A stretch of 64,000 bases of DNA from an uncultured beta proteobacterium. GTDB taxonomy: Bacteria > Pseudomonadota > Gammaproteobacteria > Burkholderiales > Burkholderiaceae_C. Of the stretch, positions 63,333 to 64,000 are shown in pieces. The stretch covers positions 1 to 64,000 of the forward strand of contig CAIJPE010000317.1 in NCBI GenBank assembly GCA_903822435.1, written 5' to 3'. A model generated the notes under the pieces. It saw only the letters and a program-made list of their open reading frames with translations. It made no database searches and was not told where the DNA came from. Each line of letters opens with the position of its first letter. The stretch's first letter is position 1. Position numbers and translations under genes: made by a program.

Positions 63333-64000
63333 AGATCGGCCTGCTGACCACGCGCCTCTTCGACGAGCCGCGAAACGGAGGCGAGATCTGCACGGCCCGG
63401 TTGCTGCACACGATCGTGGATGCCGGCCATGACGCGCTCGTCATCGGCCGTGGCCCTGTGCCGTCCCCCGGCATGCGCGGCGCGCGTTACCGGTCCGTGG
63501 GCCCCCTGGTCGAGCCCTTCGAGTCGTTGTCGGCACGCCGGCGGGTGGGCAGCCTGTGCACGGCGTTGCTCACCCGGCAGGCCTCGACCGTGCAGCGGCT
63601 GGCCGAGGGAGCCACCCCCCGGCGCGTCAAGCAGGAACTGCAGGCCGAATCAGGCATGGACGTGCTGATCGCAGACCACCTGCAGGTGCTGCCATGGGTG
63701 CTGGGGCCGGGCCGCAAGCTGCCTGCGCTGCTGGTGGTGATGCACAACGTCGAGTCGGACAACTATGCCGAATGGGCCCGGCGTGCCGGCCAGCGAGGAG
63801 ACTGGTTGCGGCAGCGGATCCTGCAGCGCGAGGCCCGGCTGCTGCACAGGCTCGAGTGCGAGGCCTTGCGCCGCGCCGAGGTTCTGGCCTGCCTGAGCCG
63901 AGGCGACGCGGACCGGCTGCTGGCGACGGCCCGAACCTGTGGTGGCCGGGCCCAGGTCGAGGTCCTGCCCTCGTTCCCCCTCGATACCGGCCTGCAGAGT
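63329..64000 (+). CDS. Glycosyltransferase, GT4-like (truncated by window end)
   Basis: The first 224 residues are present and the frame is open to the last base. MKIGLLTTRLFDEPRNGGEICTARLLHTI is the acceptor-domain start of GT-B fold transferases, with the Gly-rich loop RNGGE. VVMHNVESDNYAEW and LACLSRGDADRLL match the conserved GT4 middle part (HN-E and S-x-x-D). The nucleotide-sugar domain lies beyond the window. Overlaps the membrane protein by 4 nt (ATGA). It probably adds sugars during EPS repeat assembly. Confidence 0.85.
   Translation, partial: MKIGLLTTRLFDEPRNGGEICTARLLHTIVDAGHDALVIGRGPVPSPGMRGARYRSVGPLVEPFESLSARRRVGSLCTALLTRQASTVQRLAEGATPRRVKQELQAESGMDVLIADHLQVLPWVLGPGRKLPALLVVMHNVESDNYAEWARRAGQRGDWLRQRILQREARLLHRLECEALRRAEVLACLSRGDADRLLATARTCGGRAQVEVLPSFPLDTGLQS

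Overview
The window is high-GC DNA from a Gram-negative bacterium, most likely a betaproteobacterium of the order Burkholderiales (Leptothrix/Rubrivivax/Comamonadaceae-like). This is inferred from a Bug/TctC-type periplasmic binding protein, a porin ending in Phe, long ExbB proteins with signal peptides, a split class III ribonucleotide reductase, and the spacing style of start codons behind -10 boxes. No rRNA, tRNA, CRISPR array or intact insertion sequence was seen, and no gene-free stretch exceeds 300 bases apart from the part filled by a decayed efflux-pump gene near 36.0-36.7 kb.

Layout. 0-17.4 kb is core housekeeping: end of a porin, xerD, a Bug protein, a chalcone-isomerase-like protein, queG, tsaE-amiC, corA-hemB, hemJ-vanZ-like, a 2Fe-2S ferredoxin plus hydrolase, dacA, dat, ybeD-like, a Sel1 protein, an rRNA pseudouridine synthase, a Bcr-type exporter and miaA. 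17.6-21.4 kb is a first energy-transducing operon (tonB-exbB-exbD-exbD-TPR). 21.4-30.4 kb holds metabolic and regulatory genes: a metallo-hydrolase, a PAS-chemoreceptor, an SDR, a MarR-regulated divergon (MFS exporter versus hotdog thioesterase and glyoxalase I) and the Entner-Doudoroff pair edd-eda. 30.5-36.0 kb is an anaerobic ribonucleotide reductase operon on the minus strand. Its glycyl-radical module is a separate 65-residue gene, two NrdR-like boxes precede it, and it continues without large gaps into an alpha-carbonic anhydrase, a beta-propeller protein and a hemolysin-III-like membrane protein. 36.0-36.7 kb is a degenerate RND pump.

36.9-58.7 kb is the most unusual part: a plus-strand island with a second proton-channel set in which ExbB is fused to a DUF2341/LamG-like periplasmic sensor. 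It continues with two ExbD, a TonB-like protein with an inner-membrane lipoprotein signal, a putative porin, a coiled-coil and an ankyrin protein, a PEP-CTERM protein, a secreted substrate-binding-like protein, a TpsB pore and a 3690-residue TpsA adhesin. I infer a proton-motive-force-coupled two-partner secretion or surface-adhesin system. 58.8-64.0 kb begins an exopolysaccharide cluster (Wza-like export, Wzz-like chain length, Wzy-like polymerase, glycosyltransferase cut by the window end), so adhesin and capsule genes sit side by side, as expected for a biofilm or sheath locus.

All functional names come from reading translated sequence and recognising motifs; no database search was run.
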